A DNA stretch of 64,000 nt from Epiperipatus broadwayi (taxonomy: Eukaryota > Onychophora > Udeonychophora > Euonychophora > Peripatidae): positions 7,273,100-7,337,099 of the forward strand of contig JAQFVV010000022.1 of NCBI GenBank assembly GCA_028023455.1, read 5' to 3'. The first letter of the stretch is position 1, and each line of letters opens with the position of its first letter. Both the position numbers and the translations under genes were made by a program. The notes under the pieces are model-generated. The model made no database searches and was not told the origin of the DNA. It saw nothing but the letters and a program-made list of their open reading frames with translations. Of the stretch, positions 11,238-24,030 are shown one piece after another.

Positions 11238-11488
11238 CGGAGAGCACTGCATCTAGATCTGCCCGTTTTAATAGTTATAAGCAAGCATAAGAAATTGTGA
11301 TCATGTGATGTTTATTGGATCGGAGAGCACTGCATCTAGATCTGCCCGTTTTAATAACAATTATAAGCAAGCATAAGAAATTGTGATCATGTGATGTTTA
11401 TTGGATTGGAGAGCACTGCATCTAGATCTGCCCGTTTTAATAACAATTATAAGCAAGCATAAGAAATTGTGATCATGTGATGTTTATT
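11234..11488 (+). repeat. Tandem triplication, 83/86/86-bp units
   Basis: Units start at 11234, 11317 and 11403, each beginning GGATCGGAGAGCACTG or the variant GGATTGGAGAGC. Units two and three share a 3-nt insertion (AAC in TAACAATTAT) absent from unit one, so the order of duplication can be traced. The array sits exactly at the end of a family P copy. Confidence 0.9.
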
Positions 11489-11999
11489 GGCTTAATGTTT
11501 TTTTAATGAATAAAGATTAATACCCCCTCCCCCCCAGTTTTTATAAATATAAAAATAATGGCTTAATGGTTATCTAAATTTAGATAAGTTTTATTTATTC
11601 CTTCAGAGAATTAATTTTTGATAAATTATAATAATTTTTATATATTGGAGTGAATTGGGTATGATGAGTAAAATAATAAATATTAAGTAGAAAATATATT
11701 ATTTATTTGACACATTAATTTATATAGAAATATATAATGACATGAGTCAATTTCAGGAAATTCTTCCAACTGCGCCAAACCGTACAGAACATTTTCCTCA
11801 CTAATATAATGCAATAATAATAATAAAAACCATAAGTTTACTTTCTTTTTAATGATTTAAATGATTGTAATTTAAACAAGTAATTTTTTTAGAATATCAG
11901 CAAATTTGTTTTTTAAATTAGTTTAATAATAAATAAAATAAAAATTTAAATATATATAATGATTATATTGATTTTAAGAATGGTGTTTATCGTTAATTC

Positions 12000-13110
12000 C
12001 AACCATTTTAGATCCATTGCATAATGGCCTCTTCAAATTTTATCCAATTACTTTCATCCTTGGCCTTTCTTCACAATCCACTAGCCAACTTTATTTCATT
12101 GTATATTTCACATGTAGTTTCTAGTCTTTTACAATTTCTTAGAATCTGATATGAAACTTCTATTACCCATCTATTCTTCCCTAACAATATGTCTAGACCA
12201 GCTTCATTTCAATCCCTTAATTACTTTAATGATGTCAATGATGGCTATGTTTTTATATCCATACATTTTATTTTCAATCTCTTGTTATTCCCAAAAACAT
12301 CTCTCCATCTTTTATTATATGATTTGATGTATTTGTATCACTCTTAAGCATTTAAATTCAGATCCATAGGTTAAGAACTGGTAAAGCATAACAAAAATCT
12401 TTTCAAATTCATGGGCATATATTTTTTTACATTATTTCTACCAAAAGTATTTGATCCAAATTGAATTTTATAATTAATTTCATTTAAGTTTTCATTTGTT
12501 TTAAAATCTGACTTAAGATATTTGCAGTTGTTAACTCATAATTCAGTCTTTATGTTCTGAGGAAATCCATTGAACATTAGTTTTTTTAGTGTGTATCTTT
12601 AGGAATATTTTCTTACTTTGATTAATAATTCTTGAAACATTTCCTGAATTTCTGAAACATAATCTGGAAAAGCAACATTATCATTTTCAAAATCTAAATG
12701 ACTTAATTAAATAAGATCCATGTGCTTTGATTTTATTTAGCTGTTTTAATCTACAAAATAATACCTATAAAACTGCAAAAAATTTTGAAAATATGAACTC
12801 ACTTATCAAAGTTAATTTTATTGTCACTATGTAATTCAATCATTGATGTTGCATTTTGATAAATATTCTGGATGTGATAATATCCTGGATCTATATCTTG
12901 ATGGTCTAAAGTCTTAATTACTGTGGAAATGTCTTCATAATTTCATATCCAAAGCATAATGATAACTCATACTCATTGGTCCTTTCTATAACTAAATTCA
13001 ATACTTGAATGTGATTCATTGTTAAAATCATTTTTAAATCTAGTGTATTGTTTTAATCAGTTTGTGTCCAAAATTCTGTAGTTGAATTGTAATTATTGTG
13101 GTAAAAATCT
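12000..13110 (-). mobile_element. Degenerate RTE-like LINE, RT palm to C-terminus
   Basis: Across many stops the minus strand gives ISTVIKTLDHQDIDPGY followed by IQNIYQNATSMIEL near 12800-12930, a pattern of the RTE/BovB RT region before 'GVRQGD'. Further downstream come FGRNNVKKYMPMNLK and KRWRDVF, then ESNWIKFEEAIMQWI near the low-coordinate end. These fit the conserved 'NLP..LK', 'RWRDD' and 'W...EEA...QWI' order at the end of such proteins. It is heavily decayed. Confidence 0.65.
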
Positions 13111-13222
13111 TGTACAGAACATATAGAAGATTCATAGCTCTATAATTTGTAATATCTTTTACCTTTCTTAAATACCAAAATAACTACTGCATTCAACAAT
13201 TCCACCATTTATTAAAACCAAT

Positions 13223-14205
13223 AAAATTTCCATCCAATAGTGCCCTCTTCCTATTGTAAGCTCTAATAATCAATAGATGTTAGAAAGTTTGTATTTTAAT
13301 TTATATCCAAAACCTTACCATCCTCCAGCTTATGGCTTTTAGAAGTGAGGATTCTTGGATCTGAGAGCAATGCATCTGGATCTATGAATCTACTGCACCT
13401 CCTTAATACCCACCTTCTTCATTTTTGGTTAACTATAAAGCTATCAGCCCAAACTGAAAATACAATAATAATTTCAATTCATTTGCCTGTATAGTCACAT
13501 AGATTTGAATACAGTTCAGCATCTATATATTTTGATATTTGGTTTTTTAATTATCTTTGTCTAGGATTGGTATTAAAACACGACCACCATTTCTTTATAC
13601 TTACACAAGCTGTTAAAACAAAGTGGTGGTTTTTAATGCCTATTCAATGACTTCCAATCCAATATCCTCATAATAGTTTCTCCTTATGGTTTCCATCAAT
13701 GAGGAGTGTTGGATCTGGGAGCAGAGCACTTGGATATAATGTAGCCCTCTAATACCCAATTTTTATCTTTTTGTTAACTATAAAGGTATCATCCCAAACT
13801 GGAAATATTTTCAATCAAAGTTAATCTGCCTGGATAGTCATGTAGATCTGAATCCAATTTATCATACATATGTTTTGGTATCTTTGCTTTTTTTAATAAT
13901 CATAGTCATCTCTATTTTTTGGCTAAGATGGGCATTAAATCATTAAAACATCACATGATCATCTTTTCTAAAAAAAATTTTTTTACTGTTTTAACAGCTT
14001 GCATAAGCATAAAGAAATGCTGATCATGTAACATTTTAGTAATTTAATAGCAATTCTGGCCAAAGGAGAGGTGACTATTCCCAGATCCAAGACATCTCAT
14101 TGATGAAAGCTAAAAACTAATCTGAGGATATTGGATTGGAAGGGATTAAAATGCACAACCTTCTAGTATCTATTGATTATGTGTTCACTATTGAGTGGAA
14201 ATTTT
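13223..14205. mobile_element. Diverged palindromic repeat related to family P
   Basis: The outer ends form an inverted repeat (AAAATTTCCATCCAATAGTG at 13223 against AAAATTTCCACTCAATAGTG read back from 14205). Inside, two forward arms (13223 to about 13620 and about 13630-13930) and one reverse arm (about 13940-14205) follow the same order of blocks as family P: the GATCTGAGAGCA-like block, TTAACTATAAAG, TATAGTCA, and CATCACATGATCA. This is an older subfamily. A reduced hammerhead-like motif is still visible at 14085-14136. Confidence 0.6.
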
Positions 14206-16155
14206 TTTGCTACTGTTGAGTGGTTTAATTCTGTCATTTCCTAGAGTTTTTCCTTTCATAGATTCATTTATATACGCTTCTTCATTTAAAAAGCTTGACA
14301 ATTAATTGCAGAAGTTATTTGTTTTCTTGCTCTATTATATAATTTTTTATGCACACATTTCATGGTGTCAGCTTTTTAAAAATCGTTCCACCTTTTCTTT
14401 CAATTGCTGAAACAACTTTCGATATCAATGTTGTTTGATACTTTGGAGACATTTGTTTCTATAGCTTTCATCGACAATTCATAATTATACTTTTTTATAT
14501 TATTAACTTGTTCAATTTTTCTTAATAGATTATTTTGAAATATATTCCTTCTTTTCTTTATAAAAGATCTTGTCCCAAGTGAAAATTATTATTTGGCCAA
14601 AAGAATCCCCCAACTTTATCTACAACAGAGCTAAAAGCAATTTTTCTAAACTGAAAAATTAAAGAAAAAATAGCAATGTACTAAAATTAAATAATTGATG
14701 TAGCAATAATTTTTGAGTAAAAACCTTCATCTAAATAAATTATTTAAAGAAAACTATTTGCAAAGGCCAAAAATGATTTACGATATTACGATTTGATTTC
14801 ACTCTGCAAGTTTTTTTTTTAATTTTGTTTTTCTGCATTTCTTTAATTTTAAAATTATGGTTGCAGACGGTTGTTGTGGGTTCGTGTTCTGGCCGATGCT
14901 ATGACATATGGAAAAAAAATTATTTTTTTGTGGTGCTTTTTTAGGTAAAGATATATATATTACTTAATACATTCTTTTCTATTATCCATTGCTTTCTTCA
15001 ATCGACCACATTAAACAACTAACTCACTGCAGGGCAAAGGTCTCTCCAATAGCCCATCATAAAGAAACAGCGAATGTGAAGACAATACTGACCAAGCTTG
15101 CTAACTATTGGGTGCTAAGAGTTTGAATCATTTTAGATAAGTATTGCTAGATACTCATTTACTTACTAATGTTGGATATTAAGCTGAGTTAGCTATGAGC
15201 CATCTGCCTGAAAAATGTCCAAGCCTCTTGGAAAATTTTTTTTGACCTGGACTTAAAACTGGTACACAAATGAGCTATCTGCATTACAGGTCCTTCTAAA
15301 TTATTTTAAAAAGTGCAGTAATTATGGTTTGTCTTGGGTGCCAAAATTGATTGGCCTTGCCCTGAAAATGATAACATCTAAATTTTCCAGCAGTACTACC
15401 TGGATTACAAAATCCTGAATTAAGTAGGCAAAAAATGGAAAGTATTTTCCATCCGTTTGAAATAGAAATTTGTCACTTAGATACCACTGTTGGAAAATTT
15501 AAATGTGAGGAAGTTAGGATATTTGATTTATATATTGATATATAGAAAAAATAGTTTGTTTCAATTTTTTCCTAAACTTAATTTTTTATTATTATTGAGT
15601 TTTTGTATATATTAATAACTATTAAAGATGGATAAAGTCTGAAAGGAAAAAGAAGAAATAATATTTGAAATTGTTTGTATCAAATATAACCTAAATTGGA
15701 TTTACTCATATAAATTTAACATATTTATAGTTTCTATTTTATAAACTAAGTTTTAATTTATGGTTACATATAAATATCACTTAAATGTGATTTGGACTAA
15801 ACTTCAATAATTTAAGTATATAAAGTCAGATAGTTTTTTCATCAAATTAATGGATTTATAAAATATCCCTTTATTTTTTCTTTTCTCAAATTATTTTTAA
15901 CATGTAAAATAAATATCAAAATAAAAACTTTAATTGTAAGCAAAAAGCATAATTTTCAAAAACTGATTCTATTATTTTATGTCGTCAATATGAGATATTT
16001 TCTATAATTCATTTTCTTATATTCTTTTTTAATGCTCATTTATATCTTCCCACATAACATCCACACATTTATTTCTTGATTTTGTGGGCATTACTTTTTC
16101 CATTAATAAGTCAATATATAAAATTTATTAAGCATAAACAGATAATATTGTAATA
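14206..16155. other. AT-rich stretch, no gene recognised
   Basis: A less AT-rich patch at 14865-14925 contains GTGGGTTCGTGTTCTGG, which resembles a tRNA B-box but has no A-box partner I can place. 15000-15450 is mixed composition with stops in all frames, perhaps an old repeat. I recognise no exon. Confidence 0.3.
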
Positions 16156-16374
16156 ACATGAAAGCTAAAGCATTCAACAGATACGCCTTAAACATGCTAA
16201 CGTGACAGCCAATAAGATGGAATAATGACATCTAATGGACCTCTCAATTCTCAAATACAAGTCAGAACTATGTGTTTGAGAATTGAGAGGTCCATGTGAT
16301 GTCATTATTCCATCTTATTGGCTGTCACGTTAGCATGTTTAAGGCATATCTGTTGAATGCTTTAGCTTTCACGT
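16156..16374. repeat. Foldback element with ~100-bp arms
   Basis: The left arm (16156 to about 16257, starting ACATGAAAGCTAAAGCATTC) and right arm (about 16274-16374, ending CTTTAGCTTTCACGT) are near-perfect reverse complements around a 16-nt loop. The direct repeat CATTAATAAGTCA occurs at 16101-16113 and immediately after the right arm at 16375-16387. It could be the target duplication if the element includes 43 extra bases on the left. Confidence 0.85.
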
Positions 16375-16944
16375 CATTAATAAGTCAGTAAATGTAAATA
16401 GTCACATTTTATTTAAATCTGACAATACATAATTTTTATGCAGTGGGCTGGCGTTGCAACAAGTCAAGTGTCTATTAATACGTGTGTTATGACTTTCCTG
16501 GGTTCAATAATTAATCTATTGGTATTACACTAAATACTATATTAAAATGTGATGAAATAATTGATGTAATTATTTTATATATGCTATTAATTATACAAGA
16601 TAGCAATATCCCCCCCCCCCCAACCAAATAATTTATGAGTGATAAGAATATTTGAAAGAGATCCATAAACCTTTAATTATTAAAATTTTTACAAACACTC
16701 AATTTTATTATTCTGTTTATGATCCTAATCAAAAAGCCAAATATTTAAACTGGCTTCAGATTATAATTTGAAGTCTTATTTCATCCAGAATTAGAGTTCA
16801 AACAATAAAAACACCATCTTCATATATAAAATAATCTTTATTATTGCAAGCATTATTCCTAAATTTTCATTGATAACTGTTTATATTTTTAATAAATGTT
16901 TAAATTATATTGTGTTTTCCTGCAGGTTTGTAATGATGGTGTTT

Positions 16945-17169
16945 TAGTTGTATTTATATATTGGATTATTTCCATCATCTAATATGAGTATTGAATGTCT
17001 TTAGAAAAATTCAACTTTATTTAAATATTACAAATACATTCAACTGTTAACCTGTGTGCTATTAATAACAGTTGGATGTATTTGGAATATTTAACTAAAG
17101 TTAATTTTTCTAAAGACATTCAATACTCGTATCAGATGATGGAAATAGTCCAATATATAAATATAGTTT
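16945..17169. repeat. Foldback element with ~105-bp arms
   Basis: The left arm reads ATTTATATATTGGATTATTT, CCATCATCTAATATGAGTAT and onward to CAACTGTTAA at 17050. The right arm is its reverse complement with a few substitutions, ending near 17169. The loop is about 12 nt. It is unrelated in sequence to the foldback at 16156. Confidence 0.8.
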
Positions 17170-17678
17170 AAATTATATATTCTTATGATACTTTTAGCAA
17201 TTATTGGAGAAATTATTTTCTATGTATAAATCCATGTAATGGTATTTCTGATCGTGTCTACTGAAAACAAACTTTTTGCTCTCTCCAAAATCCAGCATCA
17301 ACTAAGAGACATATTTTCTTTCTGTATTTTTAAATTTCCAGATGGTTTTGGATTTATATTTGGAAATTAATAAAATACTTTAATAATTTTGTTTAACACT
17401 TTATGTGAGATTTAAATATTGTATTTATAATTTTCATTATATCAACTGAATATCAAGTTATAAATCCTATTTTAATTGTAAATTAGCGATCAGGCTAATG
17501 CACATGCGCTTTACAGATTTTTTAAACTATACGTAAATGAATATTCTCATTCTCAGACAGAAGATAAAGTCTTTATGAAAAGATAGAATCAATCATCTAT
17601 CTTTTCAACCCAAACGTAAACTTAAGTATGGGCCAATTTACAATTTATTAACATAGTGCTATATAAATAAATACCTTA

Positions 17679-18230
17679 TTATATAAATCCTATTTTATTA
17701 AATTTTTGGAAATACTTTTTTATATTACTCTTTATAAATATCTTTTTTTTTTTTTTAATATGTTCATAATTATATTTCATAAATTCTCTAGTCTCAGTAG
17801 AAATTTTATTGGTCAATTGCTGCTTTTTTCTACCAGCTATCTTTGTTGCAGTTTTTAAAAGTGTATCAGTTATTTTCATATTAATTTCATTCAAATCTGA
17901 ATCATGTTCAAAATGTACTAATACTTGAAACTGATTTGTAAGTTCAAATTTAAATTCATTAGAATGTTTCTGAAGATTAGGAATATCAACTGTAAACATT
18001 GTTTTTTTTTTTAATAACTTTTGTTTTTCTAGTTTTGCATTAACATGTATCTTACTAATCGATGATCACTTCCTGTGTTAAATTTATTAAGAACATTACA
18101 ATCTTAAAATATGTATTTTCTGTTAGTCAAAATATAATCCAATTCTGCTGTATCTTTATTTGGATGCTTCCATGTCCATTTTTCTCAAAAAAAGAATTCA
18201 TAATATAGTTTTTCTTTTTCTAAAAACTCC
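17679..18230 (-). mobile_element. RTE-type LINE relic, endonuclease C-terminus and linker
   Basis: The minus strand reads WTWKHPNKDTAELDYILTNR then NTGSDHRLVR. This is the C-terminal part of an APE-type endonuclease, with the Asp-Tyr-Ile stretch and the catalytic SDHR motif. One stop and a frameshift separate it from the 106-residue frame 17999-17679 that continues with ELTNQFQVL and AGRKKQQLTNKISTETREFM, as in the linker between endonuclease and RT of BovB/'craniofacial development protein 2-like' ORFs. The RT is absent, so the copy is truncated on its 3' side. Confidence 0.75.
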
Positions 18231-21080
18231 ACAAGTCCATATCACCTGGAAATCAAGTTATATAACTAGATTATAAGTTATTTATTTAAAAATTTGTACA
18301 CAAACTTTTACTAAAATTTTAGAATCATTTAAAGAGTTCACTACATATTATAGATATTTTTACTTTCCTTATTAAGTTAGTCTTGCTAAAATAAATATAT
18401 ATAAAGTTATTATTAAATATTTAATGATAACTTATATTTATTAGTATTATATAATAATCTTTCTGCTATCTTTTTTCGATATGATTAAAATATATTACAA
18501 AAGTGAAAGGAAGTTTAATCAGGTGGGAAAAATAATTCCAATACTAATATTAATTGTAATTGAGAAAATAAAAAGATTTTGAAATATATTTTTCTAGTAT
18601 AGTGAGATAATATTTTTGGTATATTCTATTTATGAACCTTCAGGTAGAAATTATTTTATTGACAGGTAGGTATGAAAATGATTTTGTGTAAAAAGAAATA
18701 GGTTTAAATAATGAGCTTGCTGAATATATGTACATTAAAAATCAGGATTAAATATTTTATAATTACTAAAATTTATTTAACAATAATGCATGAATGTACA
18801 TTTATAATACAGAATTCAAGTCATTAAGTCTGTTTTTGGAAGTGACTTAAAGCTATATCGATGTTGTAAATATCTGAATTTTTTAGAGGGGAACTTAAAT
18901 AATGCAAATTTACTTTGATAATTTTTGCTGCTTGGATTAATCATAGTTGATTAATAGCAGAATGATTTAAAGAATTAAATGCAGAGTTGTACATGCAGTT
19001 GTATTTGGAATAACACTAGTTATAATAAAACCATTTATAATTTGTTGTTAGTGAATATGCTTTCTATTGGTCATGTCGAGTTAACTGAGAATTTATTTCT
19101 ACTTATTTTTTGTAGACAATTAATGTAAGCCTATACCAAGAGCTCTATTTAGATGTTTGAATTAACAAGTTATAAATTTTGCATGTAATTAAGTACAGTT
19201 AATGTAGCCCTGCTAACACATGCCCATACAGCTGTTTGGAATATTTTACATGGCTTGTATTTTTGATTAATGTTCTATAATTTTCTTATATATATATATA
19301 AATTTGGTTATATTTGATGAATGTTGTTTGATAATATGTGCATATATATTTCTTAGTGATTTTATTAATTGAGAGTATCTATGTGGTATTTCAACTATGA
19401 TACTTTTTCATTGTGTTAGGCAATATGGTTAAAATGATGACCTGAAAGGATTATGAAAATTTACAGTTAAAGCTATGATCAGAAATTATACCAGTTATGT
19501 GAAGATTTGCAAAATGTTGGAGAAAAAATTTATTTTCAAAACAAGTACTTCAAAATCATGAACAGACATAAGTCAAATTTAAAATAATATGTGCAATGTG
19601 CTCATAATATAGAGCTACATAGAATCAATCATAAAATTAGTGATAAGAATAAATGAACTCGGTATTTATAACTCAAAAGTAAAGCATGCTCATTTCCAGT
19701 CATGTATTATGACTAGACAGTACTTTTGTGAAACTGATAAATAAAAAAAAGTAAACCCTATGGAAATATATTTTTTGCATTAAAGTAGAAGATTACTGGA
19801 TCAACTGATGGCAACATTTATTGTGATATATGTTAAATTAATATTCTCTTATATGTATTTTCTTTAGTAGTGGTTTCATTCAATATATAGATTAAAAAAA
19901 ATCACAATCTCGACCTATGCTGGAAATAAAAATGTGTGGTTATGAAATAGGGAAAAGATAAAAACATTTAAAGGTAACAGTTTCTTTTATTGCTAGTTTA
20001 AAATAAAAGAGTACATTTCCAAAAAAATTAGAATTTAATTCATTTACAGATTCTGGAAGAACCTGCCTGACATCCAACCAAACTATCAAGAACTGCTACA
20101 AAATTTTAGATAAACATGTAGTATCTCATCGTTAATAGTTTAAGTTCAAATATTACAATATATATATATGCTTTATAAAGTATGGAAATTACTTTATTGG
20201 TCTATAGCTAATTAATAACTTAAAATATTTTGTTTTTAAATATAGCAGCCTCCATTCAGCTGAAGTCTTACTATGGTATTAATACTTTTATTAAAACTTT
20301 CTCATATATCAATTCTTGAATATCTCAATTCTGAATCAGTCATTATCCATCTTTGGATTGAAACTCTTCAAATCACATTTACTTACCAATTTTTTATAGT
20401 GCTCAAGATTTTTATTACAAACTTATAACTTTTTAAGTTCTTTCCTACTCTCACATTCTCTTCTTTTTGAATTTAACATTATAATAGTCTTTCCTTTCTT
20501 ATTTCTTTTTGTAATGTATCTTCAAAACTTTTCACAATCCTTCTCCCTACCATTAAATTATTAAGTTTACAAATTCTATTCTATTTCTTAATTCTAATCC
20601 AGCTATTTCTTTAAATAATTATTCACCAATCTTTATCCCTTCTTTCCCATTTGTTTGTTTGACAGTCTTTTAATGCTCCTTGCATACTCTTTCTTCTTTT
20701 ATATTTTTAAAGTACTTTTACACTTTTTTTTAAATATTGAAATACAAGTATAATATATATATATTTAACCTAGATTAATCAAAGGGTTTTTGAACCCAGA
20801 CTTTTAAACTCCCTATTTTTTTATTTTATTAATTAATAGCCATCTTATCCACATAAGTCCATTCTTTTTAAGTTTTAAATTCACAATTATGAAAGATGGT
20901 CAATTTAAAATTTACGAAAAGTGGACTTACAAAGTTGACACTTAATTGAGCAGGTTTACTAATAATTTGGAAATGATTGTGAAAGATGATTTCCAAGATA
21001 TTAATAAGCCTACTTAATTTAGACTCTTTTACTATCCATCACTATTAACTCTTTGTATCTAACTATTCAAGTAGTTCTAA
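18231..21080. other. AT-rich stretch without supported genes
   Basis: No host exon was found on either strand. 20250-20720 read on the minus strand looks like a heavily decayed coding region rich in Lys and Glu, possibly a LINE linker, but I could not match a motif. 20780-20830 (GAACCCAGACTTTTAAACTCCC) resembles one end of the foldback family at 48775-49310. Confidence 0.3.
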
Positions 21081-21089
21081 TTCTCTCTA

Positions 21090-21490
21090 TAAGTATTGCC
21101 ACTCAGTGCAAGCCAGAGTAATCAATGTATGCCAGAAGGCTTGTGCATAAAATTCCCATCTAGTGCCTACTCATCCAATATCCCCAGACTAGTTTCTGGC
21201 ATGTGGTCTTCATCAGTGAGGAGTCTTGTATCTAAGAGCACTGCACTTAGACCTTAGGATCTAGATTCTGGCTTGTGGCCTTCGTCAGTGAGGATCTAAG
21301 AGCACTGCACCTAGATATTAGGATCTAGGTGCTGTGCACTTAGATCCAAGCCTCCACACTGACGAAGGCCACAAGCCAGAAACTAGTCTGGGGATATTGA
21401 ATGAATAGGCACTAGATGGGGATTTTATGCACAAGCCTTCTGGCATCCATTGATTACTCTGGCTTGCACTGAGTGGTAATGCCTGTTTTT
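21090..21490. mobile_element. Palindromic repeat family P, head-to-head copy
   Basis: A forward core (21090-21265), a short duplicated piece (21266-21325) and a reverse core (21326-21480) form a foldback with no AT-rich inner spacer, unlike the copy at 40721-41443. Hammerhead-like motifs occur in both arms (minus 21173-21231 and plus 21344-21402). No convincing target duplication was found. Confidence 0.75.
21344..21402 (+). ncRNA. Hammerhead-like motif, family P (plus strand)
   Basis: The order is outer AUCCAA/UUGAAU (one mismatch), inner UCCACA/UGGGGA (one mismatch), CUGACGA, GGC-CACAA-GCC hairpin, GAAAC, UAGUC. The core boxes are intact. Predicted cleavage is after C at 21388. The opposite arm carries another copy (minus 21173-21231) with the consensus box CUGAUGA. 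Confidence 0.4.
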
Positions 21491-21839
21491 ATAACTCAAG
21501 TTAACTATTGTCCATGTTTCATTTATAAAGTTATATATTATTAGAACTGGTGGAAGCAAATGAATCAATATTTCTAATTATATTTCTTCTCCAAAAAAAA
21601 AAAAAAAAAATACAAGTATAATCCTAAAAGTCCAAAAAACAAAAATTGACATTAATTGTAACAAATATTAGAAAAAACTTTCTATACTACCAGATTCAAT
21701 ATATTTTTTATATGATGTGCTGTCTTGGAAAAAAATATGTATATATTTGATAATTAGTGCCAAGATAATTAAAAAAAAATAGCAACTTGGTTGTAAAATA
21801 CAAAATCCAATTCTATATTAAATAGGCCTTATTTTAAGC

Positions 21840-23700
21840 GGGAAGAGAGAATCCATCTTACTTTTGAAGAGAGTCAACAGGAGAAGTTTTATTATTGTTC
21901 AACCTTAACATATCTGGCTAAAGTCAGGCAAAATTTTGCTGCTTTCCCGTGATGGAACGCCTAGTTCAATCCATCAAATGCCAAAGGAACAACCAAGCTT
22001 ACACCAACTAAATTTGAAGATGCCATAAGCCGTAAAAATAATTTGCCCTCATTCCGATTTCAATCCAGCTAAAGAAACACTATTTTAAAAAATCGTCTCC
22101 CAACTAAATTGAAGATGCCATAAGCCGCCAAAGAAGTCACCTTCGTTTCCAGCTCGAATCTCTCCTTAGCTACAGAACTATTTTAGTATTATTTAAAATC
22201 GCAGAGCTCTGTGTGCATTTCAAAAACATTCATTATTTCTTCAAAAACAGGTTAGCTAGCCATATTATTGTAATTTCTTTCTAAATTATTTTCCAAATAA
22301 TATTGTAAATTCTCTAAAATGAAATACTTTTGCAAATTTCTTTATTAATTCAATATTGTAAACTCTGTCTAAATCGTATTTGAAATCTATAAATGAAATA
22401 TTTTTGCTAAATTTCTTTGTTAATTAATATTTTGCTATATAATTTAATCACTGCAGTTATATTTTGCTTTTCTTTTGCTTATTTTTAATTATTGTTAATT
22501 ATGCCTATGTTTCGAAACAGCATGCATTTAATTACCAATATGTTTTTTTAAAAAGATATCATTTAAAATCTCCGTATTATTATTTATATAGTGTCATTTC
22601 GTGCGCTGTTTCGAAACCCAAATTCATATTTTTGTCATTTAGTAAATTAATTAATATAAATATAAAATGTGGCTTTTCAACCTTTATTTATTATGTTACT
22701 AAAGATGAAACTAGCCTGGAGTGTAATTATAAGTATATTTTTTTAGTTAAGTATTCGTAAGTCCCTTATTAAATATACTTTTCCACCTTTTAAGAGTTTA
22801 TTAGTTATAGATAACTAAAGAGATTTAACGGGATAAAGTAAAGTTTGTATCTATATATTCCTGTCAGTAGCATATCGTATTTCTCATGCTACAGAAGAGT
22901 TGGCTCTTTTGATCAAGCTGATGATCTAGTGTTCATTTAATATATGATCTTTAATTTATAATATCCTTCGGCTTGGCGGATGTGAAACTTATTAATATTT
23001 TTCTCGTTGTGCTGTTTTATATATAAGATGGAGCCACGGCGTTGCCAGCACATCTTCTCTTATGGGTAGTGCAGTAGCGAAGTCTGAGCTACGGGCCAGA
23101 TTAGCACGTAAGTCCCCCGCCTCTGAACCAAATAAAGGTTCCCCATTAGCAGCATGACGACCGGTTCTTGGGTAAACCGTTGTTTGTCACAAAAACCCTA
23201 AAACTATTCTTCCATCCGCAGAGCCACTTTATTATTATACTTTACTTGTGCCTAGCGTATTAGTAAAATCGTTATAGCCAACTGCAGTCTTCGGCGTTGA
23301 TCCGAAGCATTCTTGAAAACCCGTTCGATCTAAAGCTATCTGGGACGCTTTAAAAGCCCATAGTTAATATAAATTTATTATAATTAAGACGGATTATTAA
23401 GCTTCACTCCAGACTTGGTTTGATTTTACGTAAAAGAGCCACTCGAACTGATTATAAAAGGACATAACAAATAAGTTAATGTAGTGATTAGTTATATAGT
23501 AGGGTATTTGTTTTCATTAAATAATATTGGAGCAATTAAATAATAGCCAACGTATCAATTATTGGCCTAGAGTAATGTTACTTTATAAATAAAATGCCTG
23601 CGTGCATTTGCCAACAACAATTGTCAATAAATATATTTTAATTCATCATATATCAGTTTCTGTCTCATTATTAAATCAATCCAATTCACTAATTGCCCAT
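21840..23700 (+). other. LTR-like island of higher complexity
   Basis: This stretch is less AT-rich than its surroundings and lacks long frames. It contains a TATATATAAG box near 23019, a GC-richer transcribed-looking segment, an AATAAA near 23131 and many CpG-containing words. A 27-bp segment (CAACTAAATTTGAAGATGCC and following) is duplicated at 22007 and 22104. This fits a solo long terminal repeat, but I could not define TG/CA ends or a partner LTR. A promoter region of an unknown gene is the alternative. Confidence 0.3.
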
Positions 23701-23849
23701 AAGTATTCATTAGTAAAGCCCCTATTATTTAAATATGTTCGATTTTATCTGTGGAATGTCTAGTATTTAAGTTGTTTATATATATCCATGAGTCTTATTG
23801 TTTTCTCCGATTTGCTAGTGGGCCGGATGAAGAATTAAATCTCGTGTGC

Positions 23850-24030
23850 TACCATTGTTATGTTATCCATTGGGTGTTAGATCTGGTGCTTGGAGAGTGG
23901 GTTCGAATCCAGGCTGGTCCCTGACCTAAATCTCGGGCTTGACTGGGTTTGAAGTACATTTTGTGAGTTCCAGCTCGTGTTAGATGGATAAGCATGTTTT
24001 GACTGGCACAATATTGTTTTCATTTCAATA
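23850..24030 (+). mobile_element. tRNA-derived SINE (family S2), copy 1
   Basis: GTGGGTTCGAATCC is a good tRNA B-box (GGTTCGANTCC). Downstream text (GGGCTTGACTGGGTTTGAAG, TACATTTT, GTTAGATGGATAAGCATG, TTTTGACTGGCACAAT) recurs in diverged form at 45860-46030 and, reversed, at 61325-61430. These are therefore three copies of one family. No poly-A tail is visible. Confidence 0.6.

Larger units (their letters stand above)
11085..11488. mobile_element. Palindromic repeat family P, copy with tandemly triplicated end
   Basis: The forward core runs from about 11085 to 11260. It is fused to the opposite terminus (GCAAGCATAAGAAATTGTGA, TCATGTGATGTTTA), and the fusion plus the preceding GGATCGGAGAGCACTGCATC block is repeated three times (11234, 11317, 11403). 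The internal palindrome half is missing. The hammerhead-like motif (minus, 11179-11237) is complete, except that UAGUC is UAAUC. Confidence 0.75.

Noticed and set aside
22464-22760. 98-residue open frame in the LTR-like island
   Set aside because: The composition is what AT-rich DNA gives by chance (Tyr, Phe, Ile, Lys), with no motif and no splice or repeat support.
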